Source: Gammaproteobacteria bacterium (lineage in GTDB: Bacteria > Pseudomonadota > Gammaproteobacteria > SZUA-152). From it: a DNA stretch of 64,000 bases. The notes beneath the pieces are model-generated. The model made no database searches. It was not told the DNA's origin and saw nothing but the letters and a program-made list of their open reading frames with translations. Shown in pieces: positions 47,782 to 56,550 of this stretch. The first letter of the stretch is position 1; every line of letters begins with the position of its first letter. The translations under genes were made by a program, and so were the position numbers. The DNA is taken from the NCBI GenBank assembly GCA_021647705.1, contig JAKIUF010000001.1:124001-188000 (forward strand), in the 5' to 3' direction.

Positions 47782-48432
47782 GTGAGTCACAGATTTGATG
47801 TCACGCAAAACATATGGGAAGACCTGTACAAAGGTGGCCATAAACTGAGTTATCCAAACGATGTGTTTGTGCGTATTACTCACCGACTTCTGGACAGCAG
47901 CATTCATCCTCGTGTACTTGATTATGGTTGCGGCTCAGGTGAGAACCTGCTCCATCTTGCACGGCGTGAGTTTCAAATGACAGGTGCAGACATCAGTGAC
48001 AGCGCATTGGAAACCACTCGCCTGCGGTTACAGGAAGCTGACCTGAATGCGGAGCTTTCGTTAATTAACGGCGCGACATTACCTTTTGAAGATGCCAGCT
48101 TCGATGTGATTGTGGCCTGGCAGGTACTAACTTACAACGACTGGAACAGTCTGCCGGTCATCCTTGCTGAACTGGACCGGGTGCTGTGTCCGGGGGGAAT
48201 TTTCATTGCGACCATGAGTGCCCCCGGTGATTTTATGGAACAGAATGGTAAACCTTTGCATAACGGCCTGTATGAATTGCAAAGTCGCGGGCAGGAGGGG
48301 GCACTCATCATGATTGTCCAGGAAGCACAGCTCCCCGATTGTTTTCCTGGCAAGGCAATAAAGACCGGCTGGTTTGCCCATGAGTTCGACGGCATTCCCT
48401 CTCACCACTGGATTATCAGTTATGAAAAATGA
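47782..48432 (+). CDS. Class I SAM-dependent methyltransferase
   Basis: 216 residues from GTG 47782 with GGAGA seven bases before it (frame open to TTG 47764). SAM motif I is VLDYGCGSGENLLHLARR; motif II region GADISDSALETTRLRL; then LPFEDASFDVIVAWQVLTY and LAELDRVLCPGGIFIATM. In this operon it may methylate the nonulosonic acid or its precursor (inference from position). It overlaps the next gene by 11 bases. Confidence 0.85.
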   Translation: MSHRFDVTQNIWEDLYKGGHKLSYPNDVFVRITHRLLDSSIHPRVLDYGCGSGENLLHLARREFQMTGADISDSALETTRLRLQEADLNAELSLINGATLPFEDASFDVIVAWQVLTYNDWNSLPVILAELDRVLCPGGIFIATMSAPGDFMEQNGKPLHNGLYELQSRGQEGALIMIVQEAQLPDCFPGKAIKTGWFAHEFDGIPSHHWIISYEK

Positions 48433-49615
48433 TGGTCTGTTAGCAGCCTGCAATGGTCGGATTAAAATATTCGCGCTCACGGGTATCCGCTCCGAATACG
48501 ACTTGTTGTACCCGCTGCTTGACGCATTACAAACGGATGATGCTTTTGATGTCGGTGTGATTGTCGCAGGCGCGCACCCGACACCGTTACATGATTATTC
48601 TATTCGGCACATTCGTGATGATGGCTTTCGTATTGTCGATGTTATCGAAAACCTGCTTTTCTCCGACTCCTGTGCCAGCAAAGCCAAATCAGCCGGTCTG
48701 CTTTTGCAAGGGCTGTCACAAACCCTGGCACGGGAAACACCTGACTTGTTAGTGGTGCTGGGTGATCGCGAAGAATCCGTGACAGGTGCGCTGGCAGGCA
48801 GTTACATGTCCATTCCGGTAGTACACCTGGCGGGAGGAGATCACACTCACCCGGCCGGTGGCAATGTGGACGAAGAAGTACGCCACGCCACCAGCAAACT
48901 CAGCCATATACATCTCACCATGGCCGAAGAACACAGCGAACGGGTGAAACGGCTGGGTGAAGAATCCTGGCGGGTGCATACCGTCGGCAGCGGAGGCATA
49001 GACCGATTACGCAACAACCCGGGCATCAGCCGGGAACAACTCGCCGAGGTGGTGGGTGACGATGTACTGGGTGACTATCTGCTGGTGATTCATCACCCGG
49101 TCAGCTCTGCCATTGAACAGGCCAGTGATGAAATGCATCTGGTGCTGGAACAGTGTCTGGCCACGGGTTTACCGGTATTTGTTGGCGCACCCAACAGCGA
49201 CCCGGGATCGCAGTCGATTCGTGAAATGATCAACCGCTTTGCGAGTCATTCCCGACTGCATACCTACTGTAACCTGCCACGGGATGCCTTTACTGCTATT
49301 CTTCGTTATGCCCGCTGTCTGGTCGGTAACTCATCACTGGGTTTACACGAAGCAGGGTATCTTGGTTTGCCAACAGTGAATGTGGGTGAACGACAGAAAG
49401 GTCGTCTGTCGGGTGACAATGTACAGTTTGTCGCAGCAGAGTCGGCAGCCGTTCAGGCAGCGCTTGAGCGCGCGCTTAATGATAAAGATTACCGTCGGCA
49501 AATTGATTGTGACCGTTCACCCTATGGCGATGGACACATGACAGAGCGTACGGTGCAGATACTCAAGGATTTACCAGGCCGACAGCAACTACTGGCAAAG
49601 AAATTAATTTTTTAA
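48422..49615 (+). CDS. neuC: UDP-GlcNAc 2-epimerase, hydrolysing (NeuC/LegG family)
   Basis: 397 residues from ATG 48422, inside the end of the methyltransferase gene. GT-B-like fold with KIFALTGIRSEYDLLYPLL, VGVIVAGAHP, LLVVLGDREESVTGALA, VHLAGGDHTHPAGGNVDEEVRHATSKLSHIHL and the later LVGNSSLGLHEAGYLGLPTVNVGERQKGR. It makes the hexosamine (ManNAc-like) that NeuB condenses. Whether the donor is UDP or GDP cannot be told; the LegX-like gene would favour GDP. Last gene of the plus operon, followed by a repeat copy. Confidence 0.9.
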   Translation: MKNDGLLAACNGRIKIFALTGIRSEYDLLYPLLDALQTDDAFDVGVIVAGAHPTPLHDYSIRHIRDDGFRIVDVIENLLFSDSCASKAKSAGLLLQGLSQTLARETPDLLVVLGDREESVTGALAGSYMSIPVVHLAGGDHTHPAGGNVDEEVRHATSKLSHIHLTMAEEHSERVKRLGEESWRVHTVGSGGIDRLRNNPGISREQLAEVVGDDVLGDYLLVIHHPVSSAIEQASDEMHLVLEQCLATGLPVFVGAPNSDPGSQSIREMINRFASHSRLHTYCNLPRDAFTAILRYARCLVGNSSLGLHEAGYLGLPTVNVGERQKGRLSGDNVQFVAAESAAVQAALERALNDKDYRRQIDCDRSPYGDGHMTERTVQILKDLPGRQQLLAKKLIF

Positions 49616-49654
49616 CGGGTGTTGCGCACTTGAATATTGCCGTGGTGCTGACAA

Positions 49655-49795
49655 GTGGTGTGTTATAAACGTAGAGGTCGCAAAGACGCAGAGGCCGCAA
49701 AGTTTTTAATGTTTTTCTCTGCGTCCTTTGCGCCTCTGCGACCTCTGCGTTAAATACTCAGTGATTCTTAAAACAGATATTTTTAGCGCTTAATT
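49655..49795. repeat. GCAGAG palindromic repeat, copy 5 (reverse orientation)
   Basis: Core about 49668-49752: AACGTAGAGGTCGCAAAGAC and the inverted GCGTCCTTTGCGCCTCTGCG. The right flank AAATACTCAGTGATTCTTAAAACAGATATTTTTAGCGCTT is nearly identical to that of copy 6 and is the complement of the left flank of copy 4. The left flank GTGTTATAAAC matches the complement of copies 3 and 4. Confidence 0.87.
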
Positions 49796-49832
49796 CCTTT
49801 AACCGCAATTAGTGCATTTTAGGGTTTGTGCG

Positions 49833-50186
49833 CTATACCGCAGACCAAACGGCAAATTCGTTACCATTGGGGTCAGCAAAATGAAAACGCCGACCGCCAG
49901 GAAAGGAAAAAACCGGTTTGATCACAGTGCCACCCGCAGTCGTCACCTTTGATAAGGTTTGCTCCAGATTGTCGCTGTAAAAAACCATAAGGGCACTGCC
50001 ATTATCGGTTGATACGGTCAGGTTGGATTTGAAGAACCCGCCGTCCATACCCGCGTCAAAAAAGGCAACATATTCGGGGCCGTAATCTTCAAAGCGCCAA
50101 CCAAATACTGAATTGAAAAAGGCTTTGGTGGCTTCGATATCTTTGGCGGGGAATTCCAGATAGTTAATTTTTTCATGTTTGTTCAT
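49833..50186 (-). CDS. Glyoxalase/VOC-superfamily protein
   Basis: 117 residues. VOC-fold pattern: INYLEFPAKDIEATKAFFNSVFGWRFEDYGPEYVAFFDAG, LMVFYSDNLEQTLSKVTTAGGTVIKPVFSFPGGRRFHFADPNGNEFAVW. This short GWRFxxYGPEY group is widespread and uncharacterised. A single-gene unit, separated from hflD by 22 bases on the same strand. Confidence 0.87.
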   Translation of the reverse strand: MNKHEKINYLEFPAKDIEATKAFFNSVFGWRFEDYGPEYVAFFDAGMDGGFFKSNLTVSTDNGSALMVFYSDNLEQTLSKVTTAGGTVIKPVFSFPGGRRFHFADPNGNEFAVWSAV

Positions 50187-50208
50187 TGTGCCTTCCCTTT
50201 AATGTTTT

Positions 50209-50889
50209 TTATTCCGTAATCAGCGGTTCTTTCAGTAGTCGTCTCGCTTCGTCAACAATAGTGCGTCGCTGGAAGAGTAATTGCCAGCGTGTGCCACCGC
50301 ACTGCCGCCATAACACTGTTGCGCGGATTGCCGCGAGCAGCAGTGTACGAATACGGTTGGCATTGTTCGGGTTGGATATATAAATGTGCTCACCCTGTAC
50401 CATGATGCGTGGTTTCAGGTGGCTGATGGTTTGGGCATAGGTGTCTGCCAAGTTTGCGATAACATTGTCATGCAGTAGTGAAAAATGTTCCATTTGTTTG
50501 CGGGCGTGCTCAATGCCATCAGCGATTTTTGCCAGCATGTCGGCATCACGTTTCAGCCGTTTTTCCAGTACCATTACACCCGCAGCATATTTGGTGACAT
50601 GAAGGTCTTTGTTCTGGCTACTCTGTGTGTTCGTATCGTTCGCGTCATTAGTGTCGTTCGTGTCGCGGCCGCCGAGTTGTTCAATCAGTTTGCGCAGGCC
50701 CATATGCAGTTTTTCCGTACCGTCAAAAACATCGACGGGTTTATCAATGTCGGTGCGAAATATGCTGAGGATACAGGTTTCCACGTCCTGTTCATCGGCA
50801 TTGCCTGTATTGGCAATATTTTGTACGAGTTGTGTTGCTTGAAAAATGCCCGCGAGGGCAATGGTTCTGTCGGTAATGGTGTAAGTCAT
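50209..50889 (-). CDS. hflD: High-frequency lysogenization protein HflD homologue
   Basis: 226 residues from ATG 50889 (frame open to 50943). HflD-like features: TITDRTIALAGIFQATQLVQNIA, ETCILSIFRTD, KLIEQLGG, AAGVMVLEKRL, HFSLLHDNVIANLADTYAQTISHLKPRIMVQGEHIYI and the final RRTIVDEARRLL. HflD is a peripheral membrane protein and is encoded with mnmA in many gammaproteobacteria, as here (31-base gap). An insertion rich in Asn, Asp and Thr (DTNDTNDANDTN, about residues 76-87) is not a family feature. Confidence 0.88.
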   Translation of the reverse strand: MTYTITDRTIALAGIFQATQLVQNIANTGNADEQDVETCILSIFRTDIDKPVDVFDGTEKLHMGLRKLIEQLGGRDTNDTNDANDTNTQSSQNKDLHVTKYAAGVMVLEKRLKRDADMLAKIADGIEHARKQMEHFSLLHDNVIANLADTYAQTISHLKPRIMVQGEHIYISNPNNANRIRTLLLAAIRATVLWRQCGGTRWQLLFQRRTIVDEARRLLKEPLITE

Positions 50890-50920
50890 TTTATTTATAT
50901 GAGTTATTGATTGGTTTAAT

Positions 50921-52048
50921 TTACTGAATAGGGCCGCCACCAAGGCATTCTTCGCCCTGATAAAATACTACGGATTGTCCAGGCGTAATGGCACGTTGTG
51001 GCTGGTCGAAAATAACGGTGCATTGGTCGTCGTGCAACTGTGTGATTGTGCAGGGCTGATCAGTCTGCCGGTAACGGGTTTTTGCCGTACAGCGAAAAGG
51101 GATGTCTTTAGGCGTGTCTGCTATCCAGTTTAATTGGTCTGCGCTGAGTTGCTTACGGAACAGTAGTGGGTGATCGTGTCCCTGGGCGACGACTAAAATA
51201 TTGTTTTCCAGGTTTTTATTCACTACATACCAAGGTTCGCCACTGGCATCTTTTGCACCGCCGATGCCCAGCCCTTGTCGTTGTCCCAGGGTGTAATACA
51301 TCAGCCCGTCGTGTCTGCCGATGCAGGTGCCGTCAGGTGTTTGCATTTCACCCGGTTGAGTGGGCAAATAGCGACTCAGAAATTCCTTGAATTTTCGTTC
51401 GCCAATAAAACAAATACCGGTACTGTCTTTTTTTTCATGATTGGCAAAGCCTGCCTGTGCTGCCAGCCGACGAACTTCTGGTTTGCTTAGCTCACCTAGT
51501 GGAAACAGAGTTTTTTCCAGTTGTTGCTGGTTCAGTGCATGCAGGAAGTAGCTTTGGTCTTTGTTGGTGTCTTTGGCTTTGAGCAAACGAAAGTAGCCAT
51601 CACAATAATGTACCCGCGCATAATGCCCGGTGGCGATATGGCTTGCTCCCAGATCCAGTGCCTGCTCCAGAAAGGTTTTGAATTTGATTTCTTTATTGCA
51701 CAACACGTCCGGGTTAGGGGTACGGCCGCGCCGGTATTCGTCCAGGAAATCGGTAAAGACATTGTCCCAGTATTCACTGGCAAAATTGCGCGTGAGCAGT
51801 GGAATGTTCAACGTGTCGCAGACCTGCTGAGCATCTTTGAGATCTACCGCTGCACTGCAATATTCGGTAGTGTCATCCTCTTCCCAGTTCTTCATGAACA
51901 GGCCTTGCACATCATGGCCTTGTTGTTTTAGCAGGTGTGCCGTTACCGAAGAATCCACGCCGCCGGAAATGCCGACTACAATGCGTTGTTGTAGCGCCTG
52001 TGTCGTGGCGGGAATATGCAGAGTATTGTCGGGAGAGGCTGAGGTCAT
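50921..52048 (-). CDS. mnmA: tRNA-specific 2-thiouridylase
   Basis: 375 residues from ATG 52048 (frame open to 52099). It thiolates U34 of tRNAs for Lys, Glu and Gln. PP-loop ATPase motif [20 protein letters not shown]; catalytic Cys pair in [12 protein letters not shown] and [13 protein letters not shown]; then [15 protein letters not shown] and the C-terminal barrel ending [17 protein letters not shown]. Upstream of hflD on the same strand. Confidence 0.96.
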   Translation of the reverse strand: MTSASPDNTLHIPATTQALQQRIVVGISGGVDSSVTAHLLKQQGHDVQGLFMKNWEEDDTTEYCSAAVDLKDAQQVCDTLNIPLLTRNFASEYWDNVFTDFLDEYRRGRTPNPDVLCNKEIKFKTFLEQALDLGASHIATGHYARVHYCDGYFRLLKAKDTNKDQSYFLHALNQQQLEKTLFPLGELSKPEVRRLAAQAGFANHEKKDSTGICFIGERKFKEFLSRYLPTQPGEMQTPDGTCIGRHDGLMYYTLGQRQGLGIGGAKDASGEPWYVVNKNLENNILVVAQGHDHPLLFRKQLSADQLNWIADTPKDIPFRCTAKTRYRQTDQPCTITQLHDDQCTVIFDQPQRAITPGQSVVFYQGEECLGGGPIQ

Positions 52049-52080
52049 GATAGGAGTTTGTTTGTCGGATACGGGAAAGA

Positions 52081-52638
52081 CTAACGGATTGTACGCCAAT
52101 CTGCGGGTATTTTCGCCTCATGCCACTGGCCGGGAGCCAGGTCGTTCAGTGACCACGGACCAATTTGTGAGCGAATCAGACGCAGGGTGGGGTGACCGAT
52201 GGCGGCGGTCATTCGTCGTACTTGTCGATTGCGGCCTTCACAAATGCTGAGTTCGATCCAGGTGGTGGGAATATTGGCCCGTTGGCGAATCGGGGGATTA
52301 CGTGGCCAGATGGGCGGTTCGGGGATGATGCGTGCTTTGGCGGGGGCGGTTTTGCCGTCTTTGAGGCGTACACCTTTTTGTAGGTGGGTCAGCGCCGCAG
52401 GCTCGGGTTCTCCCTCAACCTGGGCCCAATAGGTTTTGTAGAGTTTGTGACGTGGGTGGCTGATACGGTGCTGTAATGCGCCATCATCAGTGAGTAACAG
52501 CAGGCCTTCACTGTCACGATCCAGCCTGCCGGCCGGGTAGACGGCCTTGATATCGACAAAATCTGCCAGGGTTTGGCGGTTGTCGCTGGCGGAAAATTGA
52601 CAGAGAACCTGAAAGGGCTTATTGAGTAGTAGTAACAT
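52081..52638 (-). CDS. rluE: 23S rRNA pseudouridine synthase E
   Basis: 185 residues. RsuA/RluE-type synthase: [15 protein letters not shown], the catalytic-Asp motif [31 protein letters not shown] and [28 protein letters not shown]. No S4 domain, as expected for RluE (U2457 modification in E. coli; assigned by similarity). It precedes mnmA with about 30 bases between them and is divergent from the GGDEF/EAL gene. Confidence 0.92.
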   Translation of the reverse strand: MLLLLNKPFQVLCQFSASDNRQTLADFVDIKAVYPAGRLDRDSEGLLLLTDDGALQHRISHPRHKLYKTYWAQVEGEPEPAALTHLQKGVRLKDGKTAPAKARIIPEPPIWPRNPPIRQRANIPTTWIELSICEGRNRQVRRMTAAIGHPTLRLIRSQIGPWSLNDLAPGQWHEAKIPADWRTIR

Positions 52639-52729
52639 GTGGTTGACATTTGACCAGATATATAAAACAGTGATACGCAGTGTGCGTGGACAGTGCTAAT
52701 TTACGGGATGGTGTGGGATTCGGGCAAGT

Positions 52730-55684
52730 ATGAAAACAACATCAAATTCACGGCAGGATGCACCAGAAAGGGGCAAACCGGCGGCTAGCATTCGCAGGCG
52801 CTTTGTCATTACTGCGCTGGTGTTGGCGGCATTGGCATTGCCCGCTGCTTTTTATACTCAGAATCAGGTGCGGCAGGCATCTCAAGACAGCTCCCTCTTG
52901 GTACAAGAGCACCGGGATTTGGGCTGGGTACTGAATTCATTCAAAGATGCTTTGCAGGTTGCGGAAAGCACAATCTACCAATATCCCTTGCTGCTGGATG
53001 AAAGCACTTACCGCAAGGTGGTCGTGCGCGTTGCGGAAGTCAGGTTTCAGTCAAAAAATATCAATGATCATTATGTTGTTCAGCGTTATAGCCGTTTTGG
53101 GGACTTTGCGGAAAATCTGGATTTTGTGCTTAACCGTCTTGAAAAAGAAACCACACAGCTATTAAAAACGGCCTCAAATGTTGAAACACGCCTTCCCGCT
53201 GCGTCAATTCTGCTTGATGAGCTTCTGCCGGAAAATATAAAATTCATTCAGGCGATTGAGCTTGCAATATCCGGGATCAACGAGTCTCCCTGGCCTGCCG
53301 ACCCACAGGAAGCGATGCGTGTGCAGGAGGTATTGCGTGTACTGGAAGAGTTGCGCTACACCTGGTCTCAACAAATCAGTTCAGTACGTATATTTATTGC
53401 TAATCGTTCGGGGGTTTTTGAGCAATCCGAAAACAATATGCAGCAAAGCCAGAGTGATTGGGAAGTCTATGCGCAACGGGTTGATGATTTGCTGGCGCAG
53501 CTAAAAGAATACGACGAAGTGGGTAAGTTGGGTTTTCAGGAATCGCTATCATTGCCAATGTTGTTGGAGGCCAAAAAAGCCTATGACCGTGATTTTGTCA
53601 GGGCAGAGGAAATTTATGCATCCCAAAACTGGCGAGCCGATTTGCCGATTTTGCGTGACGAAATACGGCCAACACTTGATCAGGCTTGGGGCATTATCGA
53701 GCTGATGCAGGAAGAGCTGGATGACTTTGCACAGAAAAATGTGATGAAGTCATTAGATACAGCAGACAGCCTGTCAAATATCATCTGGATTTTTGCCGGA
53801 TTTATGGGATTGCTGTTGTTTTTGGCCTATCTGGCATTTGAAATGCGTATCCGACGCCCGTTGCTGGAAGTTTCCAAAGCGCTGGATGCTGCGGGTCGTG
53901 GCGAAAACTATCTACCGGTGCTGCATTCACCTACCGAGGAAACCCGGTTACTGGTGGCGGCCTTTAATCGCATGCAGGGGCAGGTGACTTCACGTCAGGT
54001 TCGTTTACAGTCGGTATTGGATAATGCAGCAGAAGGTATTATCACTATCGATGAATACGGCATTGTTGAGACGTTTAATAATGCGGCGCAAAAGTTGTTT
54101 GGCTGTGACGTTGCGCAGGCGATTGGCCAACCCGTTGTTGAACTGGTGCGTTTTCCGAAAGGCGGTGTCTATACTGATTTTCTGGAATTAGTGAAGTCAC
54201 CGGTATTGAAAGATGATGTGCAGGAAACAACGGTAACAGCGCTCCGTGCAGATAACACAAGTTTTCCCATGGCCATCAAATGCAGCAGAATGGAAGTTGA
54301 AGGACGCCTGTTGTATACCGCTATTGTGGAAGATATCGGTGACCGCATTGCCATGATGGCACACCTGCGTGAAATGGCAGAGCATGATTCGCTGACCGGT
54401 TTGTACAATCGCCAATACTTCCTTACTGAGCTGGACCGGGTGGTGGAAAATATCCGCCGTGGCAGTCGGCGTGATTTTGCACTGCTGTATATCGACCTCG
54501 ATAATTTTAAATTTGTGAATGACACCCTGGGCCATCTTGCCGGTGATAACGTACTGGTGGAGGTCACGCACATGCTGGACCAGCGTAATCGTAAAAGTGA
54601 TTTGCTGGCGCGTATCGGTGGCGATGAATTTGCGATTTTATTGTATGACGTGAAAAAAGAGCAGGTGATGCAGGCGGCCGAAGCACACCGTAAACTGTTG
54701 GATGATTATGTTTTTAAATATGACGGTGCTGTGGTGCAAATAGGCTGTTCCATTGGCGTAACATTGTTTGGCCATCATCCCATCAGCAAAGAAGACTTGC
54801 TGGTACAAGCCGATGTGGCGTGTCATCTGGCCAAGCGTTCCGGTCGAAATCGTGTACATATTTACCGTTCCATTGATCAGGAAAATATGACAAGCATGAC
54901 CGAGGACATGGGCTGGGCCGGAAAAATCAAAAGAGCCATCGAAGAGGATTTATTTTGTCTGGCCTGTCAGCCCATCATGGAACTGAAGAGCAGTCAGGTG
55001 TTCCGTCAGGAAGTGCTGCTGCGCATGCGTGATGATACCGGTGGATTGATTTTACCGGCCGGGTTTATTGCCTCTGCTGAGCGTTTTGGTTTGATGCGGG
55101 CCGTTGACAGCTGGGTGGTCAATCATGCGCTTGAATCGCTGGGGAAACAATTGCAGGAAAATCCTCATCTGCATTTTTCCATTAATCTTTCTGCCGAATC
55201 CATTGGCGATTATTCCATGATGGAAACCATTACCACAGCATTGTTGGCCAACAATGTACCCCCCACCGCCGTGACCTTTGAAATTACTGAAACCATTGCC
55301 ATTGCGAATCTGGAGTCAGCCGTAGAATTCCTTTCCCGCCTGCGTAAGCTAGGTTGTCAAACCGCCCTGGATGATTTTGGTGTGGGTTATTCCTCATTTG
55401 CCTATCTTAAGGATTTGCCCGTGGATTTTGTGAAAATCGACGGTTCTTTTGTGCGTGATGTGTATCGGGATAAGCTGCAATTGGCCATGGTGCGCTCCAT
55501 GAATGATATCGCCCATGCCATGGGCAAATACACTATTGCTGAATTTGTGGATAACCACGATGCTATGCGTGTATTGAAAGACATGGGTGTGGATTATATA
55601 CAGGGCTATTATGTGGGTGGACCACGTTTGTTGGGTGATGCACCATTATTTCAAACGGAATCCAATGTGATTCGGCTGGTGTGA
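52730..55684 (+). CDS. Membrane GGDEF/EAL cyclic-di-GMP protein with HAMP and PAS domains
   Basis: 984 residues. Membrane helix at about 25-42 (FVITALVLAALALPAAFY), a periplasmic helical sensor domain to about 345, second helix about 350-368 (IWIFAGFMGLLLFLAYLAF), HAMP, PAS (LQSVLDNAAEGIITIDEYG), GGDEF with intact RIGGDEFAIL (near 630), and EAL with QEVLLRMRD (near 759). In that motif Ala of EAL is replaced by Val. Other EAL residues (NLSAES, FEITET, LDDFGVGYSS, DFVKIDGSFV) are present, so hydrolysis of c-di-GMP is possible. Located just before flagellar genes, consistent with motility control. Confidence 0.9.
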   Translation: MKTTSNSRQDAPERGKPAASIRRRFVITALVLAALALPAAFYTQNQVRQASQDSSLLVQEHRDLGWVLNSFKDALQVAESTIYQYPLLLDESTYRKVVVRVAEVRFQSKNINDHYVVQRYSRFGDFAENLDFVLNRLEKETTQLLKTASNVETRLPAASILLDELLPENIKFIQAIELAISGINESPWPADPQEAMRVQEVLRVLEELRYTWSQQISSVRIFIANRSGVFEQSENNMQQSQSDWEVYAQRVDDLLAQLKEYDEVGKLGFQESLSLPMLLEAKKAYDRDFVRAEEIYASQNWRADLPILRDEIRPTLDQAWGIIELMQEELDDFAQKNVMKSLDTADSLSNIIWIFAGFMGLLLFLAYLAFEMRIRRPLLEVSKALDAAGRGENYLPVLHSPTEETRLLVAAFNRMQGQVTSRQVRLQSVLDNAAEGIITIDEYGIVETFNNAAQKLFGCDVAQAIGQPVVELVRFPKGGVYTDFLELVKSPVLKDDVQETTVTALRADNTSFPMAIKCSRMEVEGRLLYTAIVEDIGDRIAMMAHLREMAEHDSLTGLYNRQYFLTELDRVVENIRRGSRRDFALLYIDLDNFKFVNDTLGHLAGDNVLVEVTHMLDQRNRKSDLLARIGGDEFAILLYDVKKEQVMQAAEAHRKLLDDYVFKYDGAVVQIGCSIGVTLFGHHPISKEDLLVQADVACHLAKRSGRNRVHIYRSIDQENMTSMTEDMGWAGKIKRAIEEDLFCLACQPIMELKSSQVFRQEVLLRMRDDTGGLILPAGFIASAERFGLMRAVDSWVVNHALESLGKQLQENPHLHFSINLSAESIGDYSMMETITTALLANNVPPTAVTFEITETIAIANLESAVEFLSRLRKLGCQTALDDFGVGYSSFAYLKDLPVDFVKIDGSFVRDVYRDKLQLAMVRSMNDIAHAMGKYTIAEFVDNHDAMRVLKDMGVDYIQGYYVGGPRLLGDAPLFQTESNVIRLV

Positions 55685-55749
55685 TTCTGCACGGATGCGG
55701 CTGGCATCAATTTTGCCTGTGTTTTCCTGGAAGTCTCTAGTGTTTGAGT

Positions 55750-55875
55750 AATAAAAATCCAACGCAAAGGCGCGGAGACGCAGAGAGCGCAAAGAATGAG
55801 AGGATAACGGGTCAAGGTATTCCTCTGCGTTAAATGCCCGGTGATTCTTAAAACAGATATTTTTAGCACTTGATT
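55750..55875. repeat. GCAAAG palindromic repeat, copy 6
   Basis: Left arm AACGCAAAGGCGCGGAGACG (with the AAAAATCCAACGC flank of copies 1 and 2), a short right arm CCTCTGCGTT, then the flank AAATGCCCGGTGATTCTTAAAACAGATATTTTTAGCAC shared with copy 5. It joins one end of the copy 1/2 type with one end of the copy 5 type, as if recombined. Confidence 0.82.
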
Positions 55876-55888
55876 CACATTTTGCCTC

Positions 55889-55946
55889 AGGTTTTTTTTC
55901 GAAAAACCTGAAAAACCTGAAAAACCTGAAAAACCTGAAAAACCTG
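55889..55946. repeat. Hairpin plus five 9-bp AAAAACCTG tandem repeats before fliJ
   Basis: CAGGTTTTTTTTCGAAAAACCTG is a near-perfect hairpin (T-rich left arm). Its right arm leads into five perfect AAAAACCTG units at 55902-55946, and fliJ starts 32 bases further on. Any of the units could pair with the left arm, giving alternative RNA hairpins. Confidence 0.8.
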
Positions 55947-55978
55947 AAAAGCAGGAAGCAAGTCGAAGTGATAATACA

Positions 55979-56425
55979 ATGAAGCGTTCCCAACGGCTTG
56001 AACCCGTGGTCAGGGTGGCTGAAAATCGTGAACAACAGGCTGCCCGCTCATTGGGAGATTCACAATTGGCATTAAACCAGGCACAGCAGCGCCTGGACGA
56101 GCTGGAAAATTATCGAAAAGAATATATTCAGCGTTTTCATACCAATGGTGCAACGGGTATGAGTGCCGTGCAAATGGGGGATTACCGACTATTTTTAAGC
56201 AACCTTTCACGCGCCATTGAGCAACAGATCGGTTTAGTGAAACAGGCTGTCGCCACAGTGGAACAACAGCGCCAGCAGTGGTTTGCTCGTCGCGGTAAAG
56301 TAAAAATGCTCGGTAATGTGGTTTCCCGTTTTCAAACTGAAGAGCAACGTGTTGCTGACCGAAAAGAACAACTGGAACAAGACGAGCGTGCCCAGCGCAT
56401 GCCTACATCCTCTCCCCGGTCATAA
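55979..56425 (+). CDS. fliJ: Flagellar export chaperone FliJ
   Basis: 148 residues, all helical coiled coil: KRSQRLEPVVRVAENREQQAARSLGDSQLALNQAQQRLDELENYRKEYIQRFH, MSAVQMGDYRLFLSNLSRAIEQQI and KQAVATVEQQRQQWFARRGKVKMLGNVVSRF. It is the stalk protein of the flagellar export ATPase. Its usual neighbours fliH and fliI are not upstream here; the GGDEF/EAL gene and repeats stand in that place. fliK follows after 125 bases. Confidence 0.88.
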   Translation: MKRSQRLEPVVRVAENREQQAARSLGDSQLALNQAQQRLDELENYRKEYIQRFHTNGATGMSAVQMGDYRLFLSNLSRAIEQQIGLVKQAVATVEQQRQQWFARRGKVKMLGNVVSRFQTEEQRVADRKEQLEQDERAQRMPTSSPRS

Positions 56426-56470
56426 GCTTCTTTCTATCTTTCCTCCGCATCATCGTATTGCTTGAGTGTT

Positions 56471-56486
56471 TGGCATAGTCTGTGCT
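56471..56486 (+). promoter_or_regulatory. Candidate sigma-54 promoter of fliK
   Basis: TGGCAT, five bases AGTCT, GTGCT. The GG and GC pairs have the required 12-base offset and match the -24/-12 consensus TGGCAC-N5-TTGCT at most positions. It lies 65 bases before the fliK start. Confidence 0.5.
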
Positions 56487-56550
56487 GGTGCTCTGGTAGG
56501 CAGTTTAACGAATAGACTAAAAAACCGACAGGATAGCAACAGAAAAAACA

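Noticed and set aside
55646-56035. 129-aa minus-strand frame with repeated FRFFRFF
   Set aside because: The periodic peptide comes from the AAAAACCTG tandem repeat read backwards; it lies over repeats and the end of the GGDEF/EAL gene.
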